A DNA stretch of 64,000 nucleotides from Lineus longissimus (GCF_910592395.1 NC_088315.1:17097808-17161807); one strand, 5' to 3'; counted from the first letter of the stretch, positions 21,426 through 32,144 are shown. Numbers and translations are program-made. The notes: generated by a model from the letters alone, not told the origin.

Positions 21426-22028
21426 TCAGTTCAGATTCCTCTCGACGAACTCATTAAAACACTGACCAATCTTTGAAAGTGTTTCATCACTCAGTCTGTA
21501 CCACAGTTTAGCCGCTGTGGTTGGGGTTGGATCAGGAACAACACAAAGTGTATTCACAACTGGAACGTCAACTTCATACAAGGCACGTGGCCAATACATA
21601 ATACTATTGGAACCTTTCCGTTTATGCATGAAATTAACTCTTACATCACAGTATTCATCTGACCTAGCCAAAATGCACCCAACAAACCACTTGTCATCAA
21701 ACACAGATGCAACATATTGCCCTGGTGTCAAATCATTCGGATCTGGATTGCTACTGCGTTCAGTACTTGACCCAACTTTCACACGGGTGCTAAGACTAGA
21801 ACTATCCTCAGATAATCGTGACATCTTTAATTCGTAGTGTGACACAGGGACAAATCTGTGATGGCTCCTAGTGCCGGCCACAGTTTTAGCTGATGTCATC
21901 CTTGTCTCCAGCAACAGTCCATGTGCTGCAATATCCTTCTTTGAAACATACAGCATTTTTATCCCTGCTATGTTTTCATCAGCCCACTTAAAAAGGGTCA
22001 ACGGATCAAGGAGTGATGATGTGGCCAT
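21426..22028 (-). CDS. Tudor-like domain ORF, likely C-terminal fragment
   Basis: 200 residues from the ATG at 22,028; the open frame extends about 16 codons further upstream, so this is probably the last exon or 3' end of a longer protein. Residues ~100-165 look like a Tudor/KOW-type beta-barrel (GQYVASVFDDKWFVG..., F-M-H, Y-W-P-R), and the tail has a conserved-looking WYRLSDETLSKI. Proteins with this arrangement recur in marine invertebrate genomes, often beside transposons; this is recalled family knowledge, not a search. Role unknown. It points away from the Polinton genes that follow. Confidence 0.5.
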   Translation of the reverse strand: MATSSLLDPLTLFKWADENIAGIKMLYVSKKDIAAHGLLLETRMTSAKTVAGTRSHHRFVPVSHYELKMSRLSEDSSSLSTRVKVGSSTERSSNPDPNDLTPGQYVASVFDDKWFVGCILARSDEYCDVRVNFMHKRKGSNSIMYWPRALYEVDVPVVNTLCVVPDPTPTTAAKLWYRLSDETLSKIGQCFNEFVERNLN

Positions 22029-22058
22029 GCTCTCCAGCAGAAACTTGATATCCCCATT

Positions 22059-23108
22059 TTGGGAGAAAGCAATTTCAACGAATCAAAAAATAACATAAAC
22101 CGTAGGAAACTAGGCGAGTTACTAAGTGAGTTTGGCTTAAAAGACGAATTTGATTTTTCAGTGTTTGCAAACAATTACGGATGGACTTCCTGGAGTGTAC
22201 CGGATTACAATCCAAACATAACTGATCCTGGCTATTACATCGATAATTCGAAAATCAATTTCTTTTTAATGCAAGTTCACGAGAATAGAATGCCCTCGAT
22301 GTTTAAATCTGATTGGGACGCTGGTATGTCTAATTTTAAGTACCCAGATATCTTCATCAAGGATCATGTCAGGAGACACAAGAATGTATTTGATGTCATT
22401 ACACAGAAACCATGTCAAACATACCAACAATTCATGACTCTTAAGTCCTCAGGTTTCTCGAATACAGGGATAGAAAGATTGAATGATTCCATCAGAACAT
22501 ATGTTTACTGTATACTGGGATCACAGGCCCTCACTAGAACCCCGATTACTGGACAGCCAGGAACAGAGTTAGACGCACATAAGGAATTCATCAAGCTGCT
22601 AAGTGTTTCAATTGAACAGCATGTGGATATCCCTACCTCAATTGTTAGATACCAGAAAGCACTGTCGGACACTCACACACGGTTAGACTATGTAATTGCC
22701 CCAGGCCTGTACATCATAGGGTCTGACATGATACTCAAGATCGGTAAGATCGAGAATTACAATAACGATATTCTGGTAGCAACTAAACACTTGAAGCCTG
22801 GTAAGAATGACATTAACAATGAAAAGACTATCCCTCCTCCATTGATGCAAGGTCAAACTTCTAAGAAGATAAGGGTTAAGACTACAACTACTACCGCACC
22901 CAAAGAGCTAAGCACTGTTAAACATGATGAGATTAAAAAGACTGCTGTAACAAGTAAGACTGACGCAACCGGTAGACCTGATGTGTCCAGTAGGCCTGAT
23001 CTGTCCAATAAGACTGCTGTGCCCAATAAGACTGATGATACCCATGAAACAATCAAGTTTTTACTCTATGCTGTTGTTGGCAGTTTAATTCTTATTACTG
23101 TAAAGTAA
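22059..23108 (+). CDS. Polinton ORF of unknown function with C-terminal membrane anchor
   Basis: 349 residues, not recognised. Residues 1-245 are globular. A Thr/Lys-rich low-complexity region (~270-330) with imperfect repeats follows, and the last ~18 residues form a hydrophobic segment (FLLYAVVGSLILITV). It abuts the next gene with no gap: the stop ends at 23,108 and the next ATG starts at 23,109. Its position upstream of capsid genes suggests a virion or membrane protein, which is inference. The frame is intact. Confidence 0.6.
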   Translation: MGESNFNESKNNINRRKLGELLSEFGLKDEFDFSVFANNYGWTSWSVPDYNPNITDPGYYIDNSKINFFLMQVHENRMPSMFKSDWDAGMSNFKYPDIFIKDHVRRHKNVFDVITQKPCQTYQQFMTLKSSGFSNTGIERLNDSIRTYVYCILGSQALTRTPITGQPGTELDAHKEFIKLLSVSIEQHVDIPTSIVRYQKALSDTHTRLDYVIAPGLYIIGSDMILKIGKIENYNNDILVATKHLKPGKNDINNEKTIPPPLMQGQTSKKIRVKTTTTTAPKELSTVKHDEIKKTAVTSKTDATGRPDVSSRPDLSNKTAVPNKTDDTHETIKFLLYAVVGSLILITVK

Positions 23109-24234
23109 ATGGATGAAGGAGGAGAAATACTCCAAATGGATGAGGTGCCGGATCATCAGTTTTTAGAAGCAAACAGTAGAACTGCTGAACCACCAATAAG
23201 TATGTCAGAATTTGATGAAGGAGTAACTTACAACACAGGTACTAGTAACTTAACTGATGAAACTTCGTTTTCGACACCAGATAGACCAAGAAGTATTGTC
23301 CCTGAATTGATGGGAAAGGAGTTAAATTACACTGAAGTAGAGGATAAACTTGATAAAGCATTGACTAAAGCAAATAAACTAGGTAAAGATGCATTGAGAG
23401 TAACAAAATGGAATTATGACAAGAACAAATTGAGTAATCTTGCACCACACATTGTGTACGATGAAAACAAACTTTATTACAATCCGACAACAAATTATGA
23501 AGTTAATTTGATAATTAACAAATTTGAAAACAAAAATTTTTTTAACCATCATAATAAGGACGGAACCGTTATCAAGTTAATTCCTTTAACTAAAGAGAAT
23601 GATGCTTTCTTTGCTGAATCAGTTTTAAAGAGTAAGTTTGGTACTAATTCTGTTAATTATTTAAAAGGTATGATTGAACCTGGCCCAGAATCAAGGCCAA
23701 CAGAGGCAACTGCAATGCCTAACATGGAAGGTCATTCAACAAGAAGGGAAACTCAATATGTAACCACTGAAACACAGACAGTAATTAATGAGGTTAACAC
23801 TTCATCTAAACCCATAGATAAGTTGATAGATGCGACTGACCAAGAATTAAGTGCATTAGGTTTTACAGATAACGCTTTGAGAGAACTTAGAGGGTTAAAA
23901 CAAGCTGGGGATGATCTTGCAGCAGTTAAGAGGGAGAAAGATATGAAAATAGATAATCTAGAAGAAGAACTTAGCAATCTAACAAGAGACTATGTTAACC
24001 TAGAAGAAACACATAGAAATATAAAAAGAGAACATGTTAACTATGTAGAAGAACATTTGAACGAAAATGAAGACCTGAGAATAGAAAAGGAAGATCTAAG
24101 AATAGAAAAGGAAGATCTAAGAATAGAAATTGAGAAAGTGAAAGAGAAACTGAATAGAGAACGTGTCAAGGTATTTGAATTAGACAGCGAAGCTGAAAGC
24201 AGTGCAAAAAGACTGAAACGTTTGATCACTGATG
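23109..24234 (+). pseudogene. Polinton coiled-coil protein, N-terminal part, cut by Ngaro element
   Basis: Not a known family. Residues ~30-200 are acidic and mixed. Residues ~245-375 form a long charged coiled coil with three in-frame copies of a 7-residue EDLRIEK unit from 21-bp tandem repeats (24,069-24,131). Codons end at 24,234, where the retrotransposon B2 repeat begins; the open frame runs on to 24,305 only through element sequence. The second half lies at 30,318-30,756 and matches in phase when the element is ignored. Confidence 0.7.
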
Positions 24235-24304
24235 TGCACATACCCAAAGTGTCTCCAGGCTTGTGTATGATCTTCACATTTAAGTGTTGGGGTGTGAAAA
24301 TGTA
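24235..24304 (-). repeat. Split direct repeat B2
   Basis: 70 bp identical to 24,513-24,582; forms the 3' terminus of the element. Starts TGCACATACCCAAAGTG on the plus strand. Confidence 0.93.
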
Positions 24305-24459
24305 ATGGCGCGAAGATACATACACGGCTCTAAAGCAATCCGGATACTAGGGCGGGGAGGGAGGGGAAAGCCAATCCACTGCAGTGGCTCCAGAGCCTGC
24401 CATCGTACACAGGGTTTACATTAACCTGTACACGCCAAACTGTCTTCCTTCTGGGTGTC

Positions 24460-24582
24460 CATGCGAGACGAAATACAGTTCGCTCAATCACCGCCAGGAT
24501 ACACTTTGGATCTGCACATACCCAAAGTGTCTCCAGGCTTGTGTATGATCTTCACATTTAAGTGTTGGGGTGTGAAAATGTA
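24460..24582 (-). repeat. Joined B1-A2 split repeats
   Basis: A2 (24,460-24,513) matches A1 at 30,264-30,317 and B1 (24,513-24,582) matches B2. This internal copy carries the sequence of a joined-ends circle, consistent with the known integration model. Confidence 0.93.
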
Positions 24583-24930
24583 CAGGCGCGCACGCCCGGG
24601 CTCTCAACCATCCCGGAGAAACATGCCCTACTTCATAACTCCTTTCCCAATACTTAAACAAAATTAACTAATTGATCCGCCATAATTAATTATTAATTAG
24701 GGACTAATTAGTCCGGAATTCGAAAATAAGGTAACGAGAAATTGTAACTTAAATTCTAACATTGCTTTATTATAAGAACTCAACACTGTATTTTAAATTC
24801 CACAGAAGATTACACGGTATGGTTTTAGTATGATGATGCATGTAGCGAAAAGGCGAGGCCACACTCTAACCAACACAATCATGCAATAATTACAATACGA
24901 AAATGCATAAAAATATACATCGAAATCTGC

Positions 24931-26115
24931 TCAATGGAACGCTGCTGGGAAATTATCAACATCGCAAAACTTACTGTAAAGTGTTTTAACCGCTTCTGGC
25001 CGACGAGAACTGTCAGCCAGGGCTTCGGACACATTAGCCGCTTTTACCAAAATATCTGACCGACTGTAGTACTCTGCTGATGCCTCTGTGAACCAACCAA
25101 CATGAGACATTACTTCCGCCGGGCTTGAAGCTGCCCCCGACAGAAGCAAAGTAATGGAGCAGCCTGCTCTTAAGCCGTGAGGGGTCTCACCCTGGTTGAT
25201 CCCCAATGTATTTAGATAAATCTTTAATCTATCGTAAATTGCACTGTACGAAATAGGCGCATCCAACACTACACCGGCTTCTGAGACTGGACGGAATAAA
25301 TATCCGACCGTAAGATCCACCCCCCAGGTTTGTGCCTTGGAGATATACTGCTGAACTCCCTTTACCGGGCAAATAAGATGATTTGGACATTCTTTAACAA
25401 TGAAGGTATTCACTTTGTTTACCGAAAACGATTTCCCATGGGAATGAGAGATTACAAGACCTGATCCATCGGGTAAGCGTTTAACTTCCTGTGTTTTTAA
25501 AATTCCCAAATCACTCGCCCTATCCCCGGCAAAGAACTGCATCTTGAGAAAAGCTTGGTCTCTGGACAAAACGAATTGCTCCCTAAGGGATAGATCTGGT
25601 CTTTTAATCTGGTTATCGATATATTTTGAAATAGCTTGAAGCTTATCAATGAACAAGGGTTTTGCCTGCTTGGCAACTACGTGCGAGAAACCTTGCTCTC
25701 GTTTGACACACTTCAAATACGATTTCACAGGAGGTGAATCAGCCGGATTCCCAACCCCGGAGAAAATATCCCACGTGCTGCCCCTGTCGGTTTCTTCAGA
25801 AATAATGGATTTCAGGGACCGGACTAATCCTTCTAACGTACCGAAGGCAAGACGGGTAGGACACCCACAGTGGAATTTACCATGATGCCCGAGGAATATA
25901 CAGGAAGCATTATGGATCTGTGTCCTACCGGCTTTGTCTTTCCATACTAAAAATCGTGTTAGATCTTTTGGAGAAACCCGTTCCATTGTTGGCCTCTTAG
26001 GCAGTTGTGCCAAAAATTGCAACAGCTCGTTTTTTAGGGATTGCCTTTTCTTCATAAGGGGGGTTGCGGAAGCCGCCTTATCCAACTCCTGGAGCCGCTT
26101 GTCAATTGCCCCCAT
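24931..26115 (-). CDS. Ngaro-type tyrosine recombinase
   Basis: 394 residues. It catalyses integration of the circular cDNA. The N-terminal half is DNA-binding-like, with a C/H cluster around residues 50-75. The catalytic domain has the R in GDRASDLG, the HGLRAG box (H-x-x-R), H in MSHVGW and the nucleophile in EYYS. The frame is complete, with TGA directly followed by non-coding 3' DNA. It lies downstream of RT-RNase H, as in other Ngaro elements. Confidence 0.9.
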   Translation of the reverse strand: MGAIDKRLQELDKAASATPLMKKRQSLKNELLQFLAQLPKRPTMERVSPKDLTRFLVWKDKAGRTQIHNASCIFLGHHGKFHCGCPTRLAFGTLEGLVRSLKSIISEETDRGSTWDIFSGVGNPADSPPVKSYLKCVKREQGFSHVVAKQAKPLFIDKLQAISKYIDNQIKRPDLSLREQFVLSRDQAFLKMQFFAGDRASDLGILKTQEVKRLPDGSGLVISHSHGKSFSVNKVNTFIVKECPNHLICPVKGVQQYISKAQTWGVDLTVGYLFRPVSEAGVVLDAPISYSAIYDRLKIYLNTLGINQGETPHGLRAGCSITLLLSGAASSPAEVMSHVGWFTEASAEYYSRSDILVKAANVSEALADSSRRPEAVKTLYSKFCDVDNFPAAFH

Positions 26116-26187
26116 GTCAACGCTGATTTTCTGAAATAATCAAGATTAAAGCGTCATCCACAGAGTATATTCGAAGGATATCGCACA

Positions 26188-28433
26188 TCATGATGTGCAG
26201 CTAATTCGAAAAGCCATTAATGGCCATCTCAAACCGACGTTATCTCTGATGAACCCCTGCTTGGAGGGATAATATACTACGCCCTTTTCTCCTTTAACCC
26301 CAAGGCAAACCTGTGAAATTATCCTGGGCTTTAATAGTGGCCACCATATTGGCGCGGGTGACGTCATGGGTAGCACAAGCGTGCAAACTGGGATTTCCTG
26401 CTGGATCAAAAACTGAATAAGGGGTAGAATCACAGCGATAGGTGGGAAAACGTAAGGATTTAGCTCCTTAGCTATTTCCTGGGCGAAAACATTTTGACCC
26501 GCTGACAGAGGTGAAGGGTGCAGGGTAAAATGTCTCAAAACATCGCCCTGTATTGAACGCATTGCATTTGAGTCACATGCCATGAGGTCTACTAAGTGCG
26601 GGCCATAGAGAAACTCCAATTGGAACCATTTTTCACTTGCCAACATAGTGTCCTGAGCTGAAATCGCCCTAGAAGGAGCATCTGCTGGGTTTTCTGCCGA
26701 AGAAATGTACTGCAAACGTAAATCAATATTTAATTGCTGAGTAAGATGAAACAATTTTATGAGCATTTCATTTAAGGCGTTGTCCTTGCAACCCTTGTTA
26801 TTCCACGACGAAACTAGGCTTGTGTTATCGACTTTAACGTCTACCCGGTGGTCTTTTATATTTGTACTCAATGCTAAGAGGGAAGAATAGAGGGCGTCGG
26901 CCTCTTTGACATGAATCGGCCTTATATCATCTGCAGCCCAATAATCACCTAAAGTATGACCAACCTGTGGCCCTGATAGAGTGACCGCGCCATAGCGATA
27001 TCCCGAAGCATCAGTAGCCAGAGCGTAATGTAAATGTTTTTCTGGTCTCCAAGAAAAATGCCCATGCCAATCATCCAAAAATGCCCAGAATTGTATCTCG
27101 TCCCGTAGGGGGCCAGAGATTGGGATGGTTTTACTGTTTTTCGAAGCTTTGGCTATTGCGCTAAACAACTCTCTCGTAAATAGTTTTGCGGCCGGAAAAA
27201 CCAACATCATAGAAATGCATTTACCCGCGAATCTTTGTAGCGTTTTAAGGCTGACGAAGGGCTGACGAAGAATTTCCTCGTGCAAAACCTTAAACTTCTG
27301 TTTCTTATTAGATGGCAGAAGAAACGCCTGCCTGCTAGAATCTACTAGAAACCCTAAGGACTTGAGCGCCATCATAGGTTGCAAAACACATTTTGGCAAG
27401 GAGAACGTGTAACCTAGTTCTGTAAGGATATATAATACCAAAAAGACCCAAAGCAAAGGAATGCTTGACGCGTCAATATTCTTAGGGACCACGTAGAATC
27501 TGTCGTCAATATACTGGATGGTTGGGATCCCCAAATGTCTTAAGAAGGTTGTAGCTGCATAGCCTACAGTTTGATAAACATAAGCCGATGATTTCCATCC
27601 GAACGGAAGCGTCGTACAAACTAGGTACCAACCTGCCCATTCCATGCCAAAATACGTTTGCGAAGTTTGCGATAATTTAATATGGTCATACCCCGATTTC
27701 TCATCAGTGGCAAACATGAGAGCATCTTTGTGTACCAATCGCGGTACTTCTTTCAATGTATCTAATGTGAAGGGAGAATCCTTAATCCACAGGTTAAGGA
27801 ATCTCTGGTCATTGCATAATCTCGGCTTTGAAGGTTCAACTACCAAGGGCATGACTACTTTAGGGGGCGGACACTCCCCAACTTTACCCCAAACTCTGAC
27901 TGAACCTGCTTTGATTCTATCATTCAAGGTTTCGGAAATAAAAGCAGCTTGTTTCTGACAATGGACAGAGTTAGGAAAAAAAAAAAAAAAAAAAAAAAAA
28001 ACTAACTGGGGGTTCGTTTGAATTGTATTTCTGACCCTTGAATTCACCCTTAAATGGCCTAAAGAAAGAATGCACATCAACCCCTTTTTCCAACCAAGTG
28101 TGAACCATCTCGCTCTCTGGGAAATCGTTCATTATGGAACTCCAAAGTTCAATATTTTGATGCAATTGTCCAGCGACAAAGTGTTCAGGGTCCCTTAAAG
28201 GCAAAGTGTCCAAAGGCACCGGAGTTTTTTGTAGAAGTAATACATCATTTACAACCTGATTGAGTTTGAATTGTTGAGCTGTGAAGTCAGGAGAAGTTTC
28301 CCCAATGGTAGTCCAAGACGCCTGTAACCTCTTGACCTTTTCGGCAGCAATTGGATTAAATTTCACCGCATATTCCCATTCTGGAATCTCTGGCTTAAAG
28401 TGCCCCAGTGAGATAGTAGGGGGGGATTCCTGC
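26188..28433 (-). pseudogene. Ngaro RT-RNase H ORF broken by a poly(T) tract
   Basis: The RT has FATDEKSGYDHI, FGWKSSAYVYQ and catalytic YIDDRF. RNase H follows (ATDASGYRYGAV, VKVDNTS, NPADAPSR). The N-terminal ~155 residues lie in another frame (to 28,433 or 28,465). The two parts are separated by a run of about 25 T (plus-strand A, around 27,976-28,000) that puts them out of register. At 28,433 a TTGCAG before the conserved region resembles a splice acceptor, so a short intron after gag is possible. Ends at 26,188. Confidence 0.85.
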
Positions 28434-28657
28434 AAGAACCAAAATAAAATGTAGAAACATCTCATTACAGGCGTATCAGACTATCAAAGGGAGAACTTCT
28501 CCTAACTCACAGCTCGCGCGAACTAGGTCCGCAAGGGGTAAGATCCCTTGAGCTGAGAGAGAGGAAGATGTTCAAAATCAAAATTGCTTTACTTATTAAC
28601 GGTTTTCTAAACAATACACTTATACCACTTAGCGTACCGGACTATTTTACCTTAGAC

Positions 28658-29698
28658 CTATTTCTTGTTGTCAAATTGGGCCTTTGCCAACTTCATCTTT
28701 TCACATTCTTTGTACCAATGCCCAACCTCACCGCAAAAATTACATGGGCCCGGGTTATTTCTAGCATAACCATAACCGCCATAACCCCTGCCGCGACCTC
28801 TACCTCTGCCGTACCCATAACCCCCGCCATATCCCTGACCGTAAGCGACACCATAGCCACCAAAGCCAAACTGATGCTGGGGAGGTGGGGGAGGCTGCGC
28901 GTAAACATGCTGAAGGGGGGAAGAGGATACGGCAGAAGAGGTAACCGGTGGAGACTGTGACCTGGAACGAAGCGGCTTTTTTACCAACTTTTTGGCCTTT
29001 TTGCACTTGGCTAAAGCTTTCATTATTACGTCAGACTGGCCTCCACCCAATGCGGAAAGACAAAAAGTGGGGATATCAACAGTATCTTTGAAACGTTCAG
29101 CTTGTTTGCCGAGCTCGTAAAAGAGGTGCAAATCTTTGTGATCTTGGTCCTTGGCGCACGCCACTAGTTCGTCTAAAGTGGCTAGGATGAGGGTAACGTT
29201 GGGCTTTACTTGTAAGGATAAATTCCTCACCTTCCTCAGGACTGCCTCCACCGGTTCTGCCTTTCGGTTCTTTTCTCTCTTTTCTAGTTCTAGAATTCGT
29301 TCCCGTAAACGCGGCGCGGTTTCCTCATCCTGTTCTTGACGGTCGAGGCGAGGGGCTTTGGCTACTGGTGCTTCGTCTTCATGCAATTGTTGTCCAACGG
29401 GCTGTCCATACTCGTTCGCAACCACAATGGCCGAATGTAGCAGCAGGCGGAAGTTGCCTACCGAATCTTCTCGACCTGACATTCTGAAAAAATCTACCGC
29501 ATCTTCACCTGTGAGTTCCTGAAAGGCTACTGCTATGTCGGGGACGTCCAATTGTTCGGTAGGGCGGTTGAGGCGTATTCGAGCAAGTGGGTCCGGGAGG
29601 TCGTCGTCCTTGAAACGGGCGAGAAGCTTCAAAATGGGCAGCAAATCTCTGCCCACTAATGAGTGCCTTTTCCGCAATAATATGTTATTGGAAGCCAT
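28658..29698 (-). CDS. Ngaro gag-like protein with zinc knuckle
   Basis: 346 residues from the ATG at 29,698. A helical N-terminal domain and an alpha-helical RERILELEKREK stretch are followed by a basic Ser-rich segment, a Gly/Tyr/Arg-rich low-complexity region (~270-315) and one CCHC knuckle (CNFCGEVGHWYKEC) near the end. This is the usual nucleocapsid-like layout. First gene of the element; frame intact. Confidence 0.82.
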   Translation of the reverse strand: MASNNILLRKRHSLVGRDLLPILKLLARFKDDDLPDPLARIRLNRPTEQLDVPDIAVAFQELTGEDAVDFFRMSGREDSVGNFRLLLHSAIVVANEYGQPVGQQLHEDEAPVAKAPRLDRQEQDEETAPRLRERILELEKREKNRKAEPVEAVLRKVRNLSLQVKPNVTLILATLDELVACAKDQDHKDLHLFYELGKQAERFKDTVDIPTFCLSALGGGQSDVIMKALAKCKKAKKLVKKPLRSRSQSPPVTSSAVSSSPLQHVYAQPPPPPQHQFGFGGYGVAYGQGYGGGYGYGRGRGRGRGYGGYGYARNNPGPCNFCGEVGHWYKECEKMKLAKAQFDNKK

Positions 29699-30263
29699 GA
29701 CAGAAAACTTCTAGGAGCGAAGCAATCTAGCCACGGCCTAGAAGGGAGTGAAACAAGATTGCCACCAGACCTGAATTTAAACTCACGCCCAGAGATTATG
29801 AATGGGATTATAAAACCAGTTGAAAGGTGTAAAAGCCAGTTAACAAAGGATCTCCGGCGTGCACAAAAGGGCGTGTCACGTAACACGAATCACGCGGCGA
29901 GCTTGACGGGAAAGCGCATGTGCGCACCCAACCCTCGATATGTTACATAATGTAAAACCTAATGTTTTGCTGCCCTAGCAGACCTATTTCCATAATGCAT
30001 TTACCTATGCATTTCCTATACCTCTGTATACATGACCAAACCGAAATGGCCGCCATACCAAATAACCAAACTGCCAAGTAACCTAAAACTTGGAACCTTC
30101 ACTATAGCTTTATAATAGCCCTTACCGAACTCTAAATTTGGCAAAAGGACGAGCACAAACTTAGAAACGGGATAGCTGTATAGAAAATCTAAAATAGCGA
30201 GAAATAGGCAAAAAACGGAGATAATTACCTGAGAGCGCACAAAAAAGCCGACCGTAAGGTGAA

Positions 30264-30317
30264 CATGCGAGACGAAATACAGTTCGCTCAATCACCGCCA
30301 GGATACACTTTGGATCT
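30264..30317 (-). repeat. Split direct repeat A1
   Basis: 54 bp identical to 24,460-24,513; forms the 5' terminus of the Ngaro-like element. By chance it is open in the Polinton reading frame and supplies a spurious ATG at 30,259. Confidence 0.93.
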
Positions 30318-30756
30318 CTTGAAGAAACCAGATTCAGTGATTTCACTCAAGGACAGAATCAAGTTACTTTTTAAGATTGAAGGCCTTACAATTGCTGCAA
30401 TAGTCACTGCAGTGACCATGATACTGAGCGCTTTAGGTCTTGGTATCAGTAATGCTTTGAAACCTGTGCCTAAACCAGGACCACCAACTCCTACGCCACC
30501 AAGTCCTACGCCACCATCAATTCCAGATAAAGTGAAAGAAGGCCTCAAGAAGTTAGCTGAATGGCTAAAAGAACTGGCCAAGAAATCAGCTGCGGCTTCA
30601 CCTGGAATTATCGGTTCTATTGTCTCATTTCTCCTGAAAACAGTTGGTGCAGTTGTTGGATTCATGGCCGAAAATCTAGTCATTCTAGTGATTGTTGTTG
30701 TTAGCTCCATAATTTATGGTTTAATAGAAGGTGTTAAAGCTTTCAAGTCAAATTAA
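30318..30756 (+). pseudogene. Polinton coiled-coil protein, C-terminal part
   Basis: Continues the gene cut at 24,234. It contains a hydrophobic segment (IAAIVTAVTMILSALGLGI), a proline-rich linker (P-x-P-T-P-P repeats), a lysine-rich helix and two further hydrophobic stretches near the end (GIIGSIVSFLL and VILVIVVVSSIIYGLI). This predicts a membrane-anchored, rod-like virion protein. The stop TAA (30,754-30,756) lies in a 19-bp tandem duplication. Confidence 0.65.
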
Positions 30757-30773
30757 AGCTTTCAAGTCACATT
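30736..30773 (+). repeat. 19-bp x2 tandem duplication at gene end
   Basis: Two copies of AAAGCTTTCAAGTCAAATT (one mismatch) spanning the stop codon of the preceding gene, then a partial third copy. Confidence 0.9.
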
Positions 30774-30796
30774 AAAGCTGTTAATTCAGCGATGAA

Positions 30797-32099
30797 ATGA
30801 TCAAATTAATGATTGATTTTTCAAGTAAATTAAATAGAATGACAACTGGAGTACTGCTCAACACTGAAAGAAGTCATAAGATTCCACTTGGATTAAAGGC
30901 CGAGAGAAATCATCACATTATCACACACAATCCGTCTTCTGCTAATCCAAAAGAAACATTGTACATTAGAATACCTGCTTTAAGAGAAAATACGTTCTTT
31001 GTACCCAGAACTCTTTTTCTGTCAGCTGATGTCACCATTTCTGGTGATTCCAAGAACAGCGTGGTTAACAATCTAGGCAGAAACCTGTTATCCAAGATGG
31101 TAATTAAGTGGGGAACGGAACAGATATTTGATCTCAGTGAATACCGTCATTATTCGACTTTTAAAGATTTGTGGTTAACACTGTAGGAGGAACGGAACGA
31201 CAGGGTTTTTCAAGGTATTCAGTCAGAAAATCTTAGGAAGTTGAGATCAGGTGTGGCAGAAGCCGACGTTACCGGTGAAACCAGCGATGAGAAAACACTG
31301 AAGAAAGTGTTTGGAACCGAGTACAAGATACCGTTAGATTTTTGAACTATTTTTCAACTATGCTCCATTTTACAAGTTTCCAATTCAAGAGGATGTGATC
31401 ATCGAGATTACGTTAGCGCCAAAGGAGGAGATCATCGTTACCAGCACAACTGCAAACATGAATTACAAACTTGAAAATATCAGTTTTGAATATGACACTG
31501 TAACTAACAAGGGATTAGCCAATACGCTTACAAACAAGTACAATTCAGGTTTCTCCATCTATTACGACTGGGTAGATCACTTCAAAACTGTCAACGTAAC
31601 GTCCAATGAAACGCTGATCAACGAGAACATCAATTTTCCTCGAATGTCCATAAAAGGACTATTACTTCTCTTCATCTCTGATTACACTGATGGTTCAAGA
31701 GATTCTGAAAAGTTTGAAAATCCTAACTTCACAAAAGTGCAAATAACCATCGAAGGAGTTGCTAATCAGGTGTTTCCAGAAGGAATGAGAATGCTAGATC
31801 AATGGGATGAGATCAAGAAACACTTCATGACCGAAGACTTAAAGAAAACTTACGACTGCAACATGTCTATGAAAAAGTACTATGGAGACTCGAATAACTA
31901 CGGGCTTTGGTTGGACCTGAGAACTACAGAAGACAACAGATTACACGGATCGGGCAAAAAGCTTCAAAACACTAAAGATGGTATTCAATTGTCGATAACA
32001 AAAGAATCTGGAAAGGGACCATACAAAATGCACATATTTGTGGTTTCTGACGCTCAAGTTAACATTCAAAATTCACAAATTGTTTCCTTGCAACATTAA
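30797..32099 (+). pseudogene. Polinton double-jelly-roll major capsid protein, broken
   Basis: About 434 codons. The region from residue 50 (IRIPALRENTFFVPR) through the C-terminus matches what I know of the Polinton/Maverick major capsid family that forms the icosahedral shell (nomenclature PX/PY not assigned). Damage: an in-frame TAG at 31,184-31,186 and a one-base gain in a T run near 31,340. The downstream part from 31,395 is open to TAA at 32,097-32,099. Assignment is by family recognition, not by structure. Neighbours (penton, ATPase) support it. Confidence 0.78.
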
Positions 32100-32144
32100 G
32101 ATTGTTTCCTTGCAACATTAAGATTGTTTGACTGCAACATTAAG
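32079..32144 (+). repeat. 22-bp x3 tandem duplication at gene end
   Basis: Three copies of ATTGTTTCCTTGCAACATTA plus AG (third copy with changes), starting inside the capsid gene and spanning its stop codon. Confidence 0.92.

Larger units (their letters stand above)
24235..30317 (-). mobile_element. Ngaro-like (DIRS-order) tyrosine-recombinase retrotransposon
   Basis: About 6.08 kb on the minus strand. Split direct repeats read, in element order, A1 (30,317-30,264, 54 bp), gag, RT-RNase H, tyrosine recombinase, B1 (24,582-24,513, 70 bp), A2 (24,513-24,460), a 155-bp spacer, and B2 (24,304-24,235). A1 equals A2 and B1 equals B2 with no differences seen; B1 and A2 share one base. This A1-B1A2-B2 order is the known hallmark of Ngaro/PAT-type elements that integrate through a circular intermediate. 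There is no LTR, integrase or methyltransferase. No target duplication, as expected for recombinase integration. It interrupts a Polinton gene exactly in phase. Confidence 0.93.

Noticed and set aside
24235-24305. C-terminus of the coiled-coil protein
   Set aside because: These codons are the Ngaro B2 repeat, duplicated at 24,513-24,582.
30259-30317. ATG at 30,259 as start of a Polinton gene
   Set aside because: This ATG and the following codons belong to the Ngaro A1 repeat, which also occurs at 24,460-24,513.
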